DNA from: Jutongia huaianensis
GTDB taxonomy: Bacteria; Bacillota; Clostridia; Lachnospirales; Lachnospiraceae
NCBI RefSeq assembly: GCF_014384985.1
Contig: NZ_JACRSX010000015.1
Location: forward strand, 17,117-81,116
Length of the DNA stretch: 64,000 nt
Direction of reading: 5' to 3'
How positions within the stretch are numbered: position 1 is the first letter of the stretch; each line of letters begins with the position of its first letter. Position numbers and translations under genes: made by a program. Shown here one piece after another: positions 18,730-28,554 of the stretch. The notes beneath the pieces are model-generated. The model did not search any database and was not told where the DNA came from. It saw only the letters and a program-made list of their open reading frames with translations.

Positions 18730-20835
18730 TTATACCAGAGTATTTACTTCTAAGATCAAAGCAATCTCTCCATCTCCCAAAATCGTTGCTCCACTGATGA
18801 TCTTACTGCAGTTAATGTAGCTTCCGATTGATTTAATAACGACCTCCTGCTGACCGATCAGATTGTCAACAACAAGACCTGCCTGCTTATCTCCCTTCTT
18901 CACGATAACAACCGTAAGGCTCTCCGAATCCTCTAAGGTACTTTCTACATCAAGGATCTGATCCAGACGGATCAACGGAATAACGGTACCACGAAGATTG
19001 ATCACTTCTTTTGTCTGAACATACTTAATATCAGATATGGCAACATCTTCTATGGTCTGAATGCTTCCCAAAGGGATTGCATATTTCTCATCTCCAAGTT
19101 CAACCATCAATGCCTGAATGATTGCAAGAGTCAATGGCAGATGAATAATAAAGCTGCTTCCCTCTCCCTCAACAGAACGGCACTCGATGTTTCCGCCAAG
19201 ACCTTCAATTTTAGTTTTTACTACATCAAGACCAACACCTCGTCCGGAAATATCGGTGATCTTTTCTGCTGTAGAAAAGCTTGGCTGGAATAAAAGATCA
19301 ATGACCTCCTTATCTGTCATTACCTCTGCCTGCTCCGGTGTAATGGTTCCCTTCTCCAGTGCTTTATTTTTAACCTTTTCAATATTGATACCCGCACCGT
19401 CATCACGAACCTCAATATTAACATTGTTACCATCCTGATATGCATTAAGCCAGATATTTCCTACCTCTGACTTACCAAGAGCCAGACGCTCCTCATTGCT
19501 CTCCAGACCATGATCTGCAGAGTTACGCAGCAGATGCTGTAATGGATCGCCAATCTCGTCAATAACGGTTCTGTCCAGCTCGGTATCCTCACCTGACATA
19601 TGCAACTCCATCTTTTTATCAAGCTTTTTGCTCAGATCACGGATCATACGTGGAAAACGGTTTACAACACTTTCAATTGGTACCATTCGTACCTTCATAA
19701 CGGATTCATGGAGATTGGTAGTTACACTCTCCAGATACTCGATCTGCTCATTGAAGCTGTTATCGCTTCTAGTGTTCTGGGCATTGGAGCTGATGGATAC
19801 AAGACCATTTTTTGCAATGATCAGCTCGCTCACAAGATTCATCAGAACATCAAGCTTTTCAATATCTACACGAACGGTTCTTCCCACTGCCGGCTTCACA
19901 TTTTTCTTTTCCGATTTCTTGGCTGCCTCTTTCTTTGGCTCATTCTTTACTGCCGTTGCACTTGCCTGCTTTGCCGGCTTCTCTTTCTTCTTTTCTTCCT
20001 CCTGGGATGTTTTTTCTTCTGACTTGTCAGCACCACTCTCCGGAAGCTTAAACTCTCCGACAATTGCCTCTTTGACTTCTGATACATTTTCAATGGCTGC
20101 CTTGATCTTCTCCGGACTTTCCTTTGTAAAATATACCAGACTGAAATTCATATCAAACTTTTCATCTTCAATATCCTGCACATCCGGTACTGCTTTCATA
20201 ACCTCGCCCAGCTCTTCTAACGCCTTAAATACCAAAAATGCTCTCGCCGCTTTTAAAAGACAGGACTCCTCCAGATATACCGTAATTCCAAGGATATTAA
20301 GATTCTGTTCCTTTGCCTTTTCAAAGGTATTGATCTCATAATCCGATATAGTAATAGACTCGTATAATGCGCCACCTGCCGGTGCTGCTGTCTCTTCCTG
20401 CTTTGAAGTCTCCTGGGCAGTTACCTCCGGTGTCTGGCTCACCTTACCGGTTCCTTTTTCTACTATCTCATTTAATGTATTGATGATATCTTCATTTTCC
20501 TCAGTGCCCTCATCTGCAGATTCCAGAATATTGGCAAGATATCCCTCCAGTGCATCCAGTCCGCGGAAAAGTACATCAACCAGCTCCGGCTGTACCTTCA
20601 TATTGCCGCTACGGATCTCCTGGAATACATTCTCCATATCATGTGTTAAACGCTGCATACGCTTATAACCCATGGTTCCGGCCATTCCTTTCAGGGAATG
20701 GGCTGCCCGGAAGATCTCATTGATCGTATCCATGTTTTCCGGTTCCTGCTCCAGGATCATCAACTGATCGCTTAATGTCTGCAAATGTTCCTTTGTCTCA
20801 TCAATAAAAATTTCAAGATACTGACTAACATCCAT
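18730..20835 (-). CDS. cheA: Chemotaxis histidine kinase CheA
   Basis: This 701-residue kinase phosphorylates CheY and CheB in response to receptors. Domains in order: HPt with phospho-His at residue 46 (RAAHSLKGM), a CheY-binding P2-like domain at about 160-270, a Lys/Glu/Ala-rich linker, the dimerisation helices (DIEKLDVLMNLVSELI), the ATPase (LRNSADHGLE, DDGAGINIEKV, GRGVGLDVV) and a CheW-like domain ending EVNTLV. The start at 20835 lies one base after the cheB stop. A longer frame to 20874 is in cheB. Confidence 0.96.
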   Translation of the reverse strand: MDVSQYLEIFIDETKEHLQTLSDQLMILEQEPENMDTINEIFRAAHSLKGMAGTMGYKRMQRLTHDMENVFQEIRSGNMKVQPELVDVLFRGLDALEGYLANILESADEGTEENEDIINTLNEIVEKGTGKVSQTPEVTAQETSKQEETAAPAGGALYESITISDYEINTFEKAKEQNLNILGITVYLEESCLLKAARAFLVFKALEELGEVMKAVPDVQDIEDEKFDMNFSLVYFTKESPEKIKAAIENVSEVKEAIVGEFKLPESGADKSEEKTSQEEEKKKEKPAKQASATAVKNEPKKEAAKKSEKKNVKPAVGRTVRVDIEKLDVLMNLVSELIIAKNGLVSISSNAQNTRSDNSFNEQIEYLESVTTNLHESVMKVRMVPIESVVNRFPRMIRDLSKKLDKKMELHMSGEDTELDRTVIDEIGDPLQHLLRNSADHGLESNEERLALGKSEVGNIWLNAYQDGNNVNIEVRDDGAGINIEKVKNKALEKGTITPEQAEVMTDKEVIDLLFQPSFSTAEKITDISGRGVGLDVVKTKIEGLGGNIECRSVEGEGSSFIIHLPLTLAIIQALMVELGDEKYAIPLGSIQTIEDVAISDIKYVQTKEVINLRGTVIPLIRLDQILDVESTLEDSESLTVVIVKKGDKQAGLVVDNLIGQQEVVIKSIGSYINCSKIISGATILGDGEIALILEVNTLV

Positions 20836-20836
20836 A

Positions 20837-21982
20837 TTATCGCACCCCCACATGCTTAATGATAGCATCAGCAATCAGATCAAGATCCTTTATTTCATCT
20901 GCAGCACCACTTTCTGCAATGGCCTTTGGCATTCCGTATACAGTACTGCTTTCTGCATTCTGTGCTATTACATAAATTTTGTTTGTTTCTTTTAGCTGCA
21001 ATATACCCTTGGTACCATCTGCACCCATACCTGTCATGATCACACAGGTAATATCCTCAAATGAACTTTCCCTCAACGACTCATACAGGATATCTGCACA
21101 TGGCTTTAATCCATTCCGGGCACCTTCCTCCCTGACAGACAATACAAATTCATGTCTGTTTTTTTCTATTACACGCATTTGGGAACCTCCCTTGGCAATA
21201 TATACCGTTCCCTTTTGAAGAACCTCTCCGTCCTGCGCCTCCCTTACCCGGATCTCGCTCATTTCATCCAGTCTGGCACTTAAGGAAGCGGTAAATCCCA
21301 CCGGCATATGCTGTACCAGCACAACCGCTGCATCCAGATTTTCCGGAAGCTTCGGAATAACCTGCTGCAATGCCTTGGGGCCACCGGTAGAACAAGCAAG
21401 AGCCACAAGCTTTCCGGAGGCATTAACATTCACCATAGAAGAACGTGGAAATCTTTTCTCTGGTTTATATTCCGTCGTCTCAAGACGCTCTGAATGCTCC
21501 TGTATCACTCCCGCATCTGATCGTCTCATCCTGCGAAGGATCTGTTCCGGAGCTTCTATCTCCCCGGATAGAATATTATTCCACTCCATCCCCATTGCCA
21601 GATAAAGCCTGCTTAACACCTTGGCTGCAAACTCACCTGACTTGGCCTCCCGCAGATTTCCCGGCTTCGTCACAAAGTCGAATGCTCCCAGTTCAAGAGC
21701 CTCAATCGTTTCGCCGGCTCCCTTTCTGGCAATGGTACTGACAATAATGATTTTGGCGGTATAACCTCTTTCATTGACCTCCTTAAGAAAATCAATCCCG
21801 TTCATCCTGGGCATAATAATATCCAGCACAATCGCATCAAAATCATTCTGCTCCATTAATTTCAGAGCCTCCAGTCCATCCCTGGCACTGTGTTCCGTAT
21901 GAAATTCTTCATCTTTATTAATTATATCAGATAGGACTCTTCTCATGAGTGCAGAATCATCTACAACCAAAACTTTTTTCAT
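20837..21982 (-). CDS. cheB: Chemotaxis methylesterase/response regulator CheB
   Basis: This 381-residue protein has an N-terminal receiver (VVDDSALMRRV, phospho-Asp 54 in VLDIIMPRMNG, GAFDFVTKP) and a C-terminal methylesterase/deamidase domain (ACSTGGPKALQ, LVQHMP, MTGMGADGTKG, giving the Ser-His-Asp triad). It removes methyl groups from receptors. The start at 21982 (MKKVLVVDD) has GGGAGA upstream. An ATG at 22000 is possible. No cheR is found in the window, so its counterpart lies elsewhere. Confidence 0.95.
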   Translation of the reverse strand: MKKVLVVDDSALMRRVLSDIINKDEEFHTEHSARDGLEALKLMEQNDFDAIVLDIIMPRMNGIDFLKEVNERGYTAKIIIVSTIARKGAGETIEALELGAFDFVTKPGNLREAKSGEFAAKVLSRLYLAMGMEWNNILSGEIEAPEQILRRMRRSDAGVIQEHSERLETTEYKPEKRFPRSSMVNVNASGKLVALACSTGGPKALQQVIPKLPENLDAAVVLVQHMPVGFTASLSARLDEMSEIRVREAQDGEVLQKGTVYIAKGGSQMRVIEKNRHEFVLSVREEGARNGLKPCADILYESLRESSFEDITCVIMTGMGADGTKGILQLKETNKIYVIAQNAESSTVYGMPKAIAESGAADEIKDLDLIADAIIKHVGVR

Positions 21983-22022
21983 ATTATTCGTTTCTCCCAT
22001 GTTTACACTGAATTATAACCCA

Positions 22023-22913
22023 CTATTTTGACCGGAACTGATGTTTAAATATCTTTGTGAACAGTCCCGCCAGTCCATGCGCTGTATCCATCGGCTCAAT
22101 CTCTTTTTTTTCATCCTCTAAAACCATTGCCAGCTCCAGCATGGCTCTGGCAGACGGTGCATCCGGATATGCAAGAGATACCGGCTGTTGCTGCATCACC
22201 GCTCTCGGAAGGCACTCGTCATACGGAATGGCTCCCAGATATTCCATCTCCATTCCGAGGAACTTATTTACCACGGTATTAAGCTTAAGATATAGCTCTT
22301 TTCCCTCTTCATAGCTCTGAATCCTGTTCCCGATCATTTTAATGGAAGTACTGCCCGCTTCAAACCCATCATGACGATGAAGCGTCTTTAAAAGTGCATA
22401 GGCATCCGTGATCGAAGTCGGTTCCGGTGTTGCCACTAAAAGCACCTCTGAGCTGGAAGCAACCAGCTCGATCACGGTATCCGAAATACCGGCTCCGGTA
22501 TCAATGATCACGACATCTGCATAATGATCCAGCTCATACATGGTGCGGACCAGACTTAATATCTGATCTTTATTGAGATTCGTCATTTCCCGCAGACCCG
22601 AGCCGCCGGAAATAAACCCGATATCTTCCGGTCCGGTACAGATGATGTCTTTCACGTCTTTTCCGCGGAACATCATATCTGCCAGATTATACTGAGGGCG
22701 CGTTCCAAGCATCACCTCAATATTCGCAAGACCAAAATCAGCATCCAGTATCACAGCCCGCTTTCCCAAACGGCTCATCTGGATCGCCAGGTTGACAGAG
22801 ACGTTGGACTTTCCCACGCCGCCTTTTCCGCTGGTTACAGTAATCACCCGTGCAGACCGCTGCTTTTTATTTTGTTGTTTTACAATATTCCTTAGCTGTT
22901 CTGCCTGATCCAT
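22023..22913 (-). CDS. flhG: Flagellar number regulator FlhG (MinD-like ATPase)
   Basis: This 296-residue ParA/MinD-family ATPase has the deviant Walker A GKGGVGKS (residues 29-36), VVIIDTGAGISDTV (switch II) and LVATPEPTSITDAY. It partners with FlhF to set flagellar number and place. The start codon overlaps the flhF stop (TGATG). The N-terminal DQAEQLR segment resembles the motif that stimulates the FlhF GTPase. Confidence 0.95.
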   Translation of the reverse strand: MDQAEQLRNIVKQQNKKQRSARVITVTSGKGGVGKSNVSVNLAIQMSRLGKRAVILDADFGLANIEVMLGTRPQYNLADMMFRGKDVKDIICTGPEDIGFISGGSGLREMTNLNKDQILSLVRTMYELDHYADVVIIDTGAGISDTVIELVASSSEVLLVATPEPTSITDAYALLKTLHRHDGFEAGSTSIKMIGNRIQSYEEGKELYLKLNTVVNKFLGMEMEYLGAIPYDECLPRAVMQQQPVSLAYPDAPSARAMLELAMVLEDEKKEIEPMDTAHGLAGLFTKIFKHQFRSK

Positions 22914-24163
22914 CAGTTGTTCCCTCCCAGAAGCTGTTTTGCCATCTTCTGCGCATCTACTTTTCCAATGTCATCTGGTACATTCTGCCCCCAGGTCATA
23001 TAAGACAGAGGTGCCCCCGTCAGCATACGGATATTAAATACGTTTCCAATTGCATCTGTTTCATCAAGTTTAGTAAAAATCAAACTGTATTTCGTAATCT
23101 CTGAATATGACTGGGAAATCTTCACAAGATCCCGGTATTTCGTTGTAGCACTCATCACCAGAAATACTTCCCGCTGTTCCTCCGGTACTGTCTCCAGCAG
23201 ACGATGAATGTCTTCCTTCTGCTCCTTATTGTTATGAGAACGTCCCGCCGTATCAATCAATACGAGATCATATTCCTCAAGTTCTTCCATGGCATTTTCC
23301 ATTTCATCCGCCGAATATACTACTTTAAGTGGGACACCTAAAATATTGGCATATGTTTTCAACTGTTCCACTGCCGCAATACGGTAGGTATCCGATGTCA
23401 CTAATGCCACTTTCACCTTCCCTGACAACTTCAACATAGAAGCAATCTTGGCAATCGTTGTTGTTTTCCCCACACCGGTCGGGCCAATAAAAAATACATA
23501 TTTTTTCTTTTTGGCATGAAGATCGATCAGACGGGGACGCCCAATTTTTAATACAATCTTCTGATAAACGCCGGAAAGGATATTATCCAGAGACGTATCC
23601 TTTTTGAGGCTGCCCTCGATTTCCTCCAGAATCTGCTCAATATATGTCTCCTCTACCTCATTGTTTTCCATTTGAGACCGGATCAGACGAATATACGCTT
23701 TATTTTTGTCCGGAAGCTGTTCTTCTTTTTCTTCCTTCTTTTCCGGCTCTGTCATAACCTGTTTTTCCAGAAGCTTCTGCAGATCACTCAGCTTCTGCTC
23801 AATGGCGTTGTTTTCTGATGGAATCTCTTCTTCCGGCTCCTCCTCCAAAATCACCTGATTCCTCTCGGCCAAAACAGCCCTTGCCGCCTCTGCCTTTGCT
23901 GCTTTGGAATCCGGTGCCGGTTTTATTTCACCCTGCATAGCCTCCTGCAGCTTTGAAAAATCCGGCATCTCTTTCGACGCACTATCCGTAACCACCTCAT
24001 CTACCGCAGCCGTTACCTCTACGCTTTCCTTTCGAAAAAACTTTGCAATGCCCTTGGGAATGTTCTTTTTTACATTCATGATCACTACGTCTTTTCCAAG
24101 CTCTTCTCTGGCAAGCGCTGTGGCTGCCTCTTCTGTCTTTGCAATATATTTTTTAATAACCAC
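22913..24163 (-). CDS. flhF: Flagellar placement GTPase FlhF
   Basis: This 416-residue SRP-type GTPase has an N-terminal basic region (KKYIAKTEEAATALAREELG), an acidic linker, an N domain and the G domain with P-loop GPTGVGKTTTIAKIA, TSDTYRIAAVEQLK, LIDTAGRSHNN and TKLDETDAIG. It marks the site of basal-body assembly. Translation starts at GTG, which overlaps the flhA stop by one base (TAGTG), so the genes are coupled. Confidence 0.95.
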   Translation of the reverse strand: MVIKKYIAKTEEAATALAREELGKDVVIMNVKKNIPKGIAKFFRKESVEVTAAVDEVVTDSASKEMPDFSKLQEAMQGEIKPAPDSKAAKAEAARAVLAERNQVILEEEPEEEIPSENNAIEQKLSDLQKLLEKQVMTEPEKKEEKEEQLPDKNKAYIRLIRSQMENNEVEETYIEQILEEIEGSLKKDTSLDNILSGVYQKIVLKIGRPRLIDLHAKKKKYVFFIGPTGVGKTTTIAKIASMLKLSGKVKVALVTSDTYRIAAVEQLKTYANILGVPLKVVYSADEMENAMEELEEYDLVLIDTAGRSHNNKEQKEDIHRLLETVPEEQREVFLVMSATTKYRDLVKISQSYSEITKYSLIFTKLDETDAIGNVFNIRMLTGAPLSYMTWGQNVPDDIGKVDAQKMAKQLLGGNN

Positions 24164-26196
24164 TATACTGTCACCATCCCAATTGATTGTAATTCTACGT
24201 CATTTTCTATCTCATTATAGGAAACAACGATCAAATCCTTAAACTGCTCTTCCGTAATCTTCTTGAAATACATCCGCACGATCGGCGAAGTAATAATGAT
24301 CGGATTTTTACCAAGCTCCTCCATTTTCTCCACCTCGTCCCCCACGGATGCCAGAATTCCCTTCGTTCTGTCAGGATCAAGATTAATATAAGCCCCCTGC
24401 TCCGTCTGCTTCACAGAGTTCATGATCTCCTGTTCGACCTTCGGATCAAGAGTTACCACACTGGTCATCTCATTTGCAGGGAAATATTTATTGGAAATCG
24501 CCCGTTTCAGGCTTTGTCTGACATATTCTGTCAACACATCCGTGTCTCTTGTGGTCGCAGCATTGTCTGCCAGCGTCTCAAAAATTGTCACAAGATCCCG
24601 GATTGAGATTCCCTCTCTCAAAAGATTCTGCAGTACCTTTTGAATCTCACCAACCCCCAGCAGCTTCGGCACAAGCTCTGAGATCAGTGTTGTATTCTGC
24701 TCCTGAATATTGTTGATCAGATTCTGTACATCCTGGCGGGTCAAAAGCTCATCCAGATGATTGCGGATAACCTCCGTCAGATGGGTTGCAATAATAGAAG
24801 GCGGATCCACAACCGTATATCCCAGAGATTCCGCACGCTCTCTCTGCCCCTCCGTGATCCAGATCGCCGGCAGATGGAAGGACGGCTCAAAGGTTGGAAT
24901 TCCCGTGATTTCCTCCTCCACATAACCCGGATTCATCGCCATATAATGATCAAACAAAATTTCTCCCTCACTTACCGGTACACCTTTGATCTTGATCACA
25001 TACTGGTTCGGATTTAACTGAATATTATCTCTCAAACGGATCATCGGAACAACACATCCAAGCTCCAATGCGATCTGACGCCGGATCATTACGACACGGT
25101 CCAGAAGATCTCCGCCCTGATTCACGTCTGCCAGCGGAATGATACCATAGCCAAACTCCAGCTCGATCGGATCAACCTGCAACAGGGAAACCACATTTTC
25201 CGGACGCCGGATCTCTTCTGCAGTCTCTTCCTCTGCATTGACCTCTTCCTCGATATCCTGTACCTCCATGGAAGATTCCATTACACGGCCAACCACAATA
25301 AATAAAATGGCATAGATCAGACAGATCCATGTCTGTAATGGTGTGGCAATTCCAAGGAATGCCATGGTTGCACCGACAATATACAATACCTTTGGTATAG
25401 AAAACAGCTGACGTACCAGCACGCCACCAAGATCCGACTCCTTGGAAACCTTTGTAACCAGAATACCGGTAGACAACGAAATGATCAGAGACGGGATCTG
25501 TGATACCAGTCCGTCACCAATGGTCAGAATCGTATAACGCTGCAAAGCCTCGTTGATATCCAGCCCCTGCATCATCACACCCAGCACAAGACCACCCACA
25601 AAGTTGATCGCTGTAATTACAAGACCTGCCGTAGCATCTCCCTTTACATACTTGGAAGCACCGTCCATGGAACCAAAAAACGCCGACTCATCCTGAATCT
25701 TCTGGCGTCTTTCCTTCGCCTGCTCATCGGTGATCGCTCCCGTATTCAGATCAGCATCAATGGCCATCTGCTTTCCCGGCATCGCATCCAATGTAAAACG
25801 CGCGGTCACCTCAGAAACACGCTCCGAACCTTTATTGATAACGATCATCTGGATCAGGATCAATACGGCAAAGATGATCACACCCACCACAAGATTACCG
25901 CCGCCTACGAAATTACCAAATGTAGCAACGACATTTCCGGCATAGCCATTTAACAGGATATTTCTTGTAGAACCTACATTCAACGACAGACGAAATAATG
26001 TAGTCATCAAAAGAAGTGTTGGAAATGCTGACATCTGCAATGCTTCTTTTGAAAACAGCGCTGTAAATAAAATGATCAACGACAGACTTATATTTAACAG
26101 AATTAATATATCCAACAATAGTGTCGGAATCGGTATGATCAAAAAGATAACCGGAACAAGTATGTACAGTCCCAGTAATAAATCTGATCTCTGCAT
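24163..26196 (-). CDS. flhA: Flagellar export gate protein FlhA
   Basis: This 677-residue type III export protein has eight or so membrane helices in the first 320 residues, including the FHIPEP-like loop region (FTLDAMPGKQMAIDADLNTG), and a cytosolic domain that docks chaperone-substrate complexes (LGYTVVDPPSIIATHLTEVIRNH). Length matches the family. AAAGGAG precedes the ATG. It is 24 bp after flhB. Confidence 0.97.
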   Translation of the reverse strand: MQRSDLLLGLYILVPVIFLIIPIPTLLLDILILLNISLSLIILFTALFSKEALQMSAFPTLLLMTTLFRLSLNVGSTRNILLNGYAGNVVATFGNFVGGGNLVVGVIIFAVLILIQMIVINKGSERVSEVTARFTLDAMPGKQMAIDADLNTGAITDEQAKERRQKIQDESAFFGSMDGASKYVKGDATAGLVITAINFVGGLVLGVMMQGLDINEALQRYTILTIGDGLVSQIPSLIISLSTGILVTKVSKESDLGGVLVRQLFSIPKVLYIVGATMAFLGIATPLQTWICLIYAILFIVVGRVMESSMEVQDIEEEVNAEEETAEEIRRPENVVSLLQVDPIELEFGYGIIPLADVNQGGDLLDRVVMIRRQIALELGCVVPMIRLRDNIQLNPNQYVIKIKGVPVSEGEILFDHYMAMNPGYVEEEITGIPTFEPSFHLPAIWITEGQRERAESLGYTVVDPPSIIATHLTEVIRNHLDELLTRQDVQNLINNIQEQNTTLISELVPKLLGVGEIQKVLQNLLREGISIRDLVTIFETLADNAATTRDTDVLTEYVRQSLKRAISNKYFPANEMTSVVTLDPKVEQEIMNSVKQTEQGAYINLDPDRTKGILASVGDEVEKMEELGKNPIIITSPIVRMYFKKITEEQFKDLIVVSYNEIENDVELQSIGMVTV

Positions 26197-26220
26197 AATA
26201 CACTTTCTCCTTTTCTATGT

Positions 26221-27351
26221 CTAATTCACTCTGCCCTGCAGACTATATACATATGCAAGAACCTCTGCAACCATCTGATACAGCTCCGGCGGTATCTCCG
26301 CTCCGATCTCTACATTATGATATAACATTCTTGCAAGAGGTTTGTTTTCTACAATCTCAACGGCATTTGCCCTTGCCACATCCTTAATCTTCTGTGCAAG
26401 ATAATCAGCCCCCTTCGCAACCACAACCGGTGCTTCATGCGCTTCTTTATCATATCGAATTGCAACTGCCAGATGTGTTGGGTTGGTAATGACAACATCT
26501 GCATTGGGAAGATCCTGCATCATTCTTCTTTGTGATGCCTGCTGCATTCTCTGTCTCTGCTGACTCTTTATCTTAGGATCTCCCTCGGAATTTTTATATT
26601 CATCCTTCACTTCCTGCTTGCTCATCATCATATCCTGATGAAACTTCCATTTCTGATAAAACAGATCAAAAACGGCAATTGCAGCAAAAAATAAACTGAT
26701 CCGGATGCCAACGCTGATCACAGTATCTCCAATCACTGCAATGGCCTGCGGAAGTGTGTAGGAATACATCTTAAAGATCAATGGCCACTGATCTTTAAGA
26801 TATGAATAAACTACATATGCAAGTATGATAACCTTTGCCGTGGACTTTAACAGATCCATGATCTTGTCTTTAGAAAAAAGCCTCTTCATCCCTGAGACAG
26901 GATTGAATTTGTCAAATTTCGGCTTGAGCGGCTCCGTTGTCACCTTCCACTTTACCTGAAATAAAATAGATACGATCGTTACAACAAAACCGGCAATCAT
27001 CATAGGAAACGCCGCTACCACGATATCCCACAGGGAACTGCGGATAATCGTTCTGGCCATATTTGTATTAAAGGGTTCACTGGTATAATCACCGATGCTC
27101 CCCAGAGTCTTATGAAAACTGCTGATAAAACGGTTTCCAATAAAACCCACAAACACTTTCAGCATCAGAAAAAACACAAGCAGAGTCGCAGCCGTCACCA
27201 CCTCTGTGCTTCGCATAACCTGTCCCTTTTTCCGGGCATCTTCCAGCTTTTTGGCAGTAGGCTCTTCGGTTTTTTCACCATCCTGTCCTTCTTTTGCAAA
27301 CAATTGCAGATTATAGGACAGATAATAAGGTTTTAATCTCCCTTCCTGCAT
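26221..27351 (-). CDS. flhB: Flagellar export switch protein FlhB
   Basis: This 376-residue protein has four membrane helices and a cytosolic tail with the self-cleaving NPTH motif (VVITNPTHLAVAIRY). Cleavage switches export from rod/hook to filament substrates. The N-terminus EKTEEPTAKKLEDARKKGQV is typical. The start at 27351 has GGAG. An ATG at 27363 is an alternative. The 104-bp gap to fliR holds a candidate promoter. Confidence 0.96.
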   Translation of the reverse strand: MQEGRLKPYYLSYNLQLFAKEGQDGEKTEEPTAKKLEDARKKGQVMRSTEVVTAATLLVFFLMLKVFVGFIGNRFISSFHKTLGSIGDYTSEPFNTNMARTIIRSSLWDIVVAAFPMMIAGFVVTIVSILFQVKWKVTTEPLKPKFDKFNPVSGMKRLFSKDKIMDLLKSTAKVIILAYVVYSYLKDQWPLIFKMYSYTLPQAIAVIGDTVISVGIRISLFFAAIAVFDLFYQKWKFHQDMMMSKQEVKDEYKNSEGDPKIKSQQRQRMQQASQRRMMQDLPNADVVITNPTHLAVAIRYDKEAHEAPVVVAKGADYLAQKIKDVARANAVEIVENKPLARMLYHNVEIGAEIPPELYQMVAEVLAYVYSLQGRVN

Positions 27352-27400
27352 ATCCAACTCCATTCAAAACGGTATATACATCACACCATACCTAACATAT

Positions 27401-27429
27401 ACTATAACTCATTTCATATCAAATAGCAA
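27401..27429 (-). promoter_or_regulatory. Candidate internal promoter before flhB
   Basis: TTGCTA (27429-27424), a 17-nt spacer and TATAGT (27406-27401) lie in the gap between fliR and flhB. It could give extra transcription of the distal operon. There is only sequence support. Confidence 0.4.
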
Positions 27430-27455
27430 TGATATGACCCTGTCTTTTCTCAAGA

Positions 27456-28223
27456 TCATGCCATCTGTTCAATAAACAATTTCGTGAGCTTCTGCATTTC
27501 CACAAACATAAAATCCACGATATTTGGAAGGTATCCCATCAGCAGAAACAACAGAAACAGACCAATAAACACCTTTAACTGCATACCGATCACAAACATA
27601 TTCATCTGCGGTGCCACCTTTGCCAGAATACCCAGCACCACATTTACAATCAAAATACATGAAAAGATTGGAAGGATGATCCGAAAGCCTATGACAAAAT
27701 AATCTGTAATATATGTCGCCATCACAGATAAAAAATCCCCTTTTAGATTTGCCCCTCCAATTGGGATCAATTTATAAGAATCATAGATTGCATCGATCAC
27801 AAAATAATGCATATCCGATACAACAAATAACGCCAGAAAAAGCTGACTGAAAAGTCCCGATGTAATAGTTGACTGCACGTTGGTCGCTGGATCAAATTCC
27901 ATTGCCATGGAAAAACCAATCTCCATATCAAACATATTACCGGAGAAATTAAGAATATATAAACAAAATCCGGAGGCAAGTCCTATAATGGCACCCGTAA
28001 TCCCCTCTTGTAAAACAAGAGTGGCATACCCCACCACACCCTGATAACTCAAGGATGTAAAATCAAGCATATTTGCCGCAACCAAAGAAAAAAAGAAGCT
28101 AAGTCCCATCTTTGTAAGTCTCGGAAAATTTTTGGAATTAAAAAAAGGAGCCGTCACCATCATAGATGCAATCCGGATAAAGACCAAAAGAATATACTCT
28201 AAATACTCTATCGTAAACTGCAC
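27456..28223 (-). CDS. fliR: Flagellar export gate protein FliR
   Basis: This 255-residue multi-spanning protein of the type III gate core shows RIASMMVTAPFFNSKNFP and ANMLDFTS near the N-terminus, and GFRIILPIF with PQMNMFVIGMQLK, all family-typical. The start is taken as GTG at 28223, preceded by AAAGGAGGAGGTG at good spacing. The in-frame codon at 28244 lies before this ribosome site. Confidence 0.95.
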   Translation of the reverse strand: MQFTIEYLEYILLVFIRIASMMVTAPFFNSKNFPRLTKMGLSFFFSLVAANMLDFTSLSYQGVVGYATLVLQEGITGAIIGLASGFCLYILNFSGNMFDMEIGFSMAMEFDPATNVQSTITSGLFSQLFLALFVVSDMHYFVIDAIYDSYKLIPIGGANLKGDFLSVMATYITDYFVIGFRIILPIFSCILIVNVVLGILAKVAPQMNMFVIGMQLKVFIGLFLLFLLMGYLPNIVDFMFVEMQKLTKLFIEQMA

Positions 28224-28250
28224 CGGACACCTCCTCCTTTCCAATTAAAA

Positions 28251-28520
28251 TTATTTTATATATTGCGGTATGCTCTTCACAAGATCAACAAACAGAGAGG
28301 TCATGTCATTTAACATCCATCCTCCGGCCAATACCAAAACCGCCATCACCGCAATAAACTTTGGTACAAATGTCAGCGTCTGTTCCTGAATAGATGTGAT
28401 CGTCTGAAAAATACTGATAACAAGTCCCACAACAAGAGATACGATCAGCAGTGGTGCCGAGGTCTTTACGATCACCCACACAACCTCTCTCGCAATATCA
28501 ATTACTACATCAGCCGTCAT
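28251..28520 (-). CDS. fliQ: Flagellar export gate protein FliQ
   Basis: This 89-residue two-helix membrane protein of the export gate has SLVVGLVISIFQTITSIQEQ, LTFVPKF and a C-terminal helix. Length and sequence are typical. It lies between fliP and fliR with short gaps. Confidence 0.95.
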   Translation of the reverse strand: MTADVVIDIAREVVWVIVKTSAPLLIVSLVVGLVISIFQTITSIQEQTLTFVPKFIAVMAVLVLAGGWMLNDMTSLFVDLVKSIPQYIK

Positions 28521-28554
28521 ATACTACATCTCCTCTCCTAACATTATGAAATTC

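Noticed and set aside
19628-20341. Plus-strand frame of 237 codons opposite cheA
   Set aside because: It is Ser/Phe-rich shadow translation of the cheA linker and P2 region with no motif.
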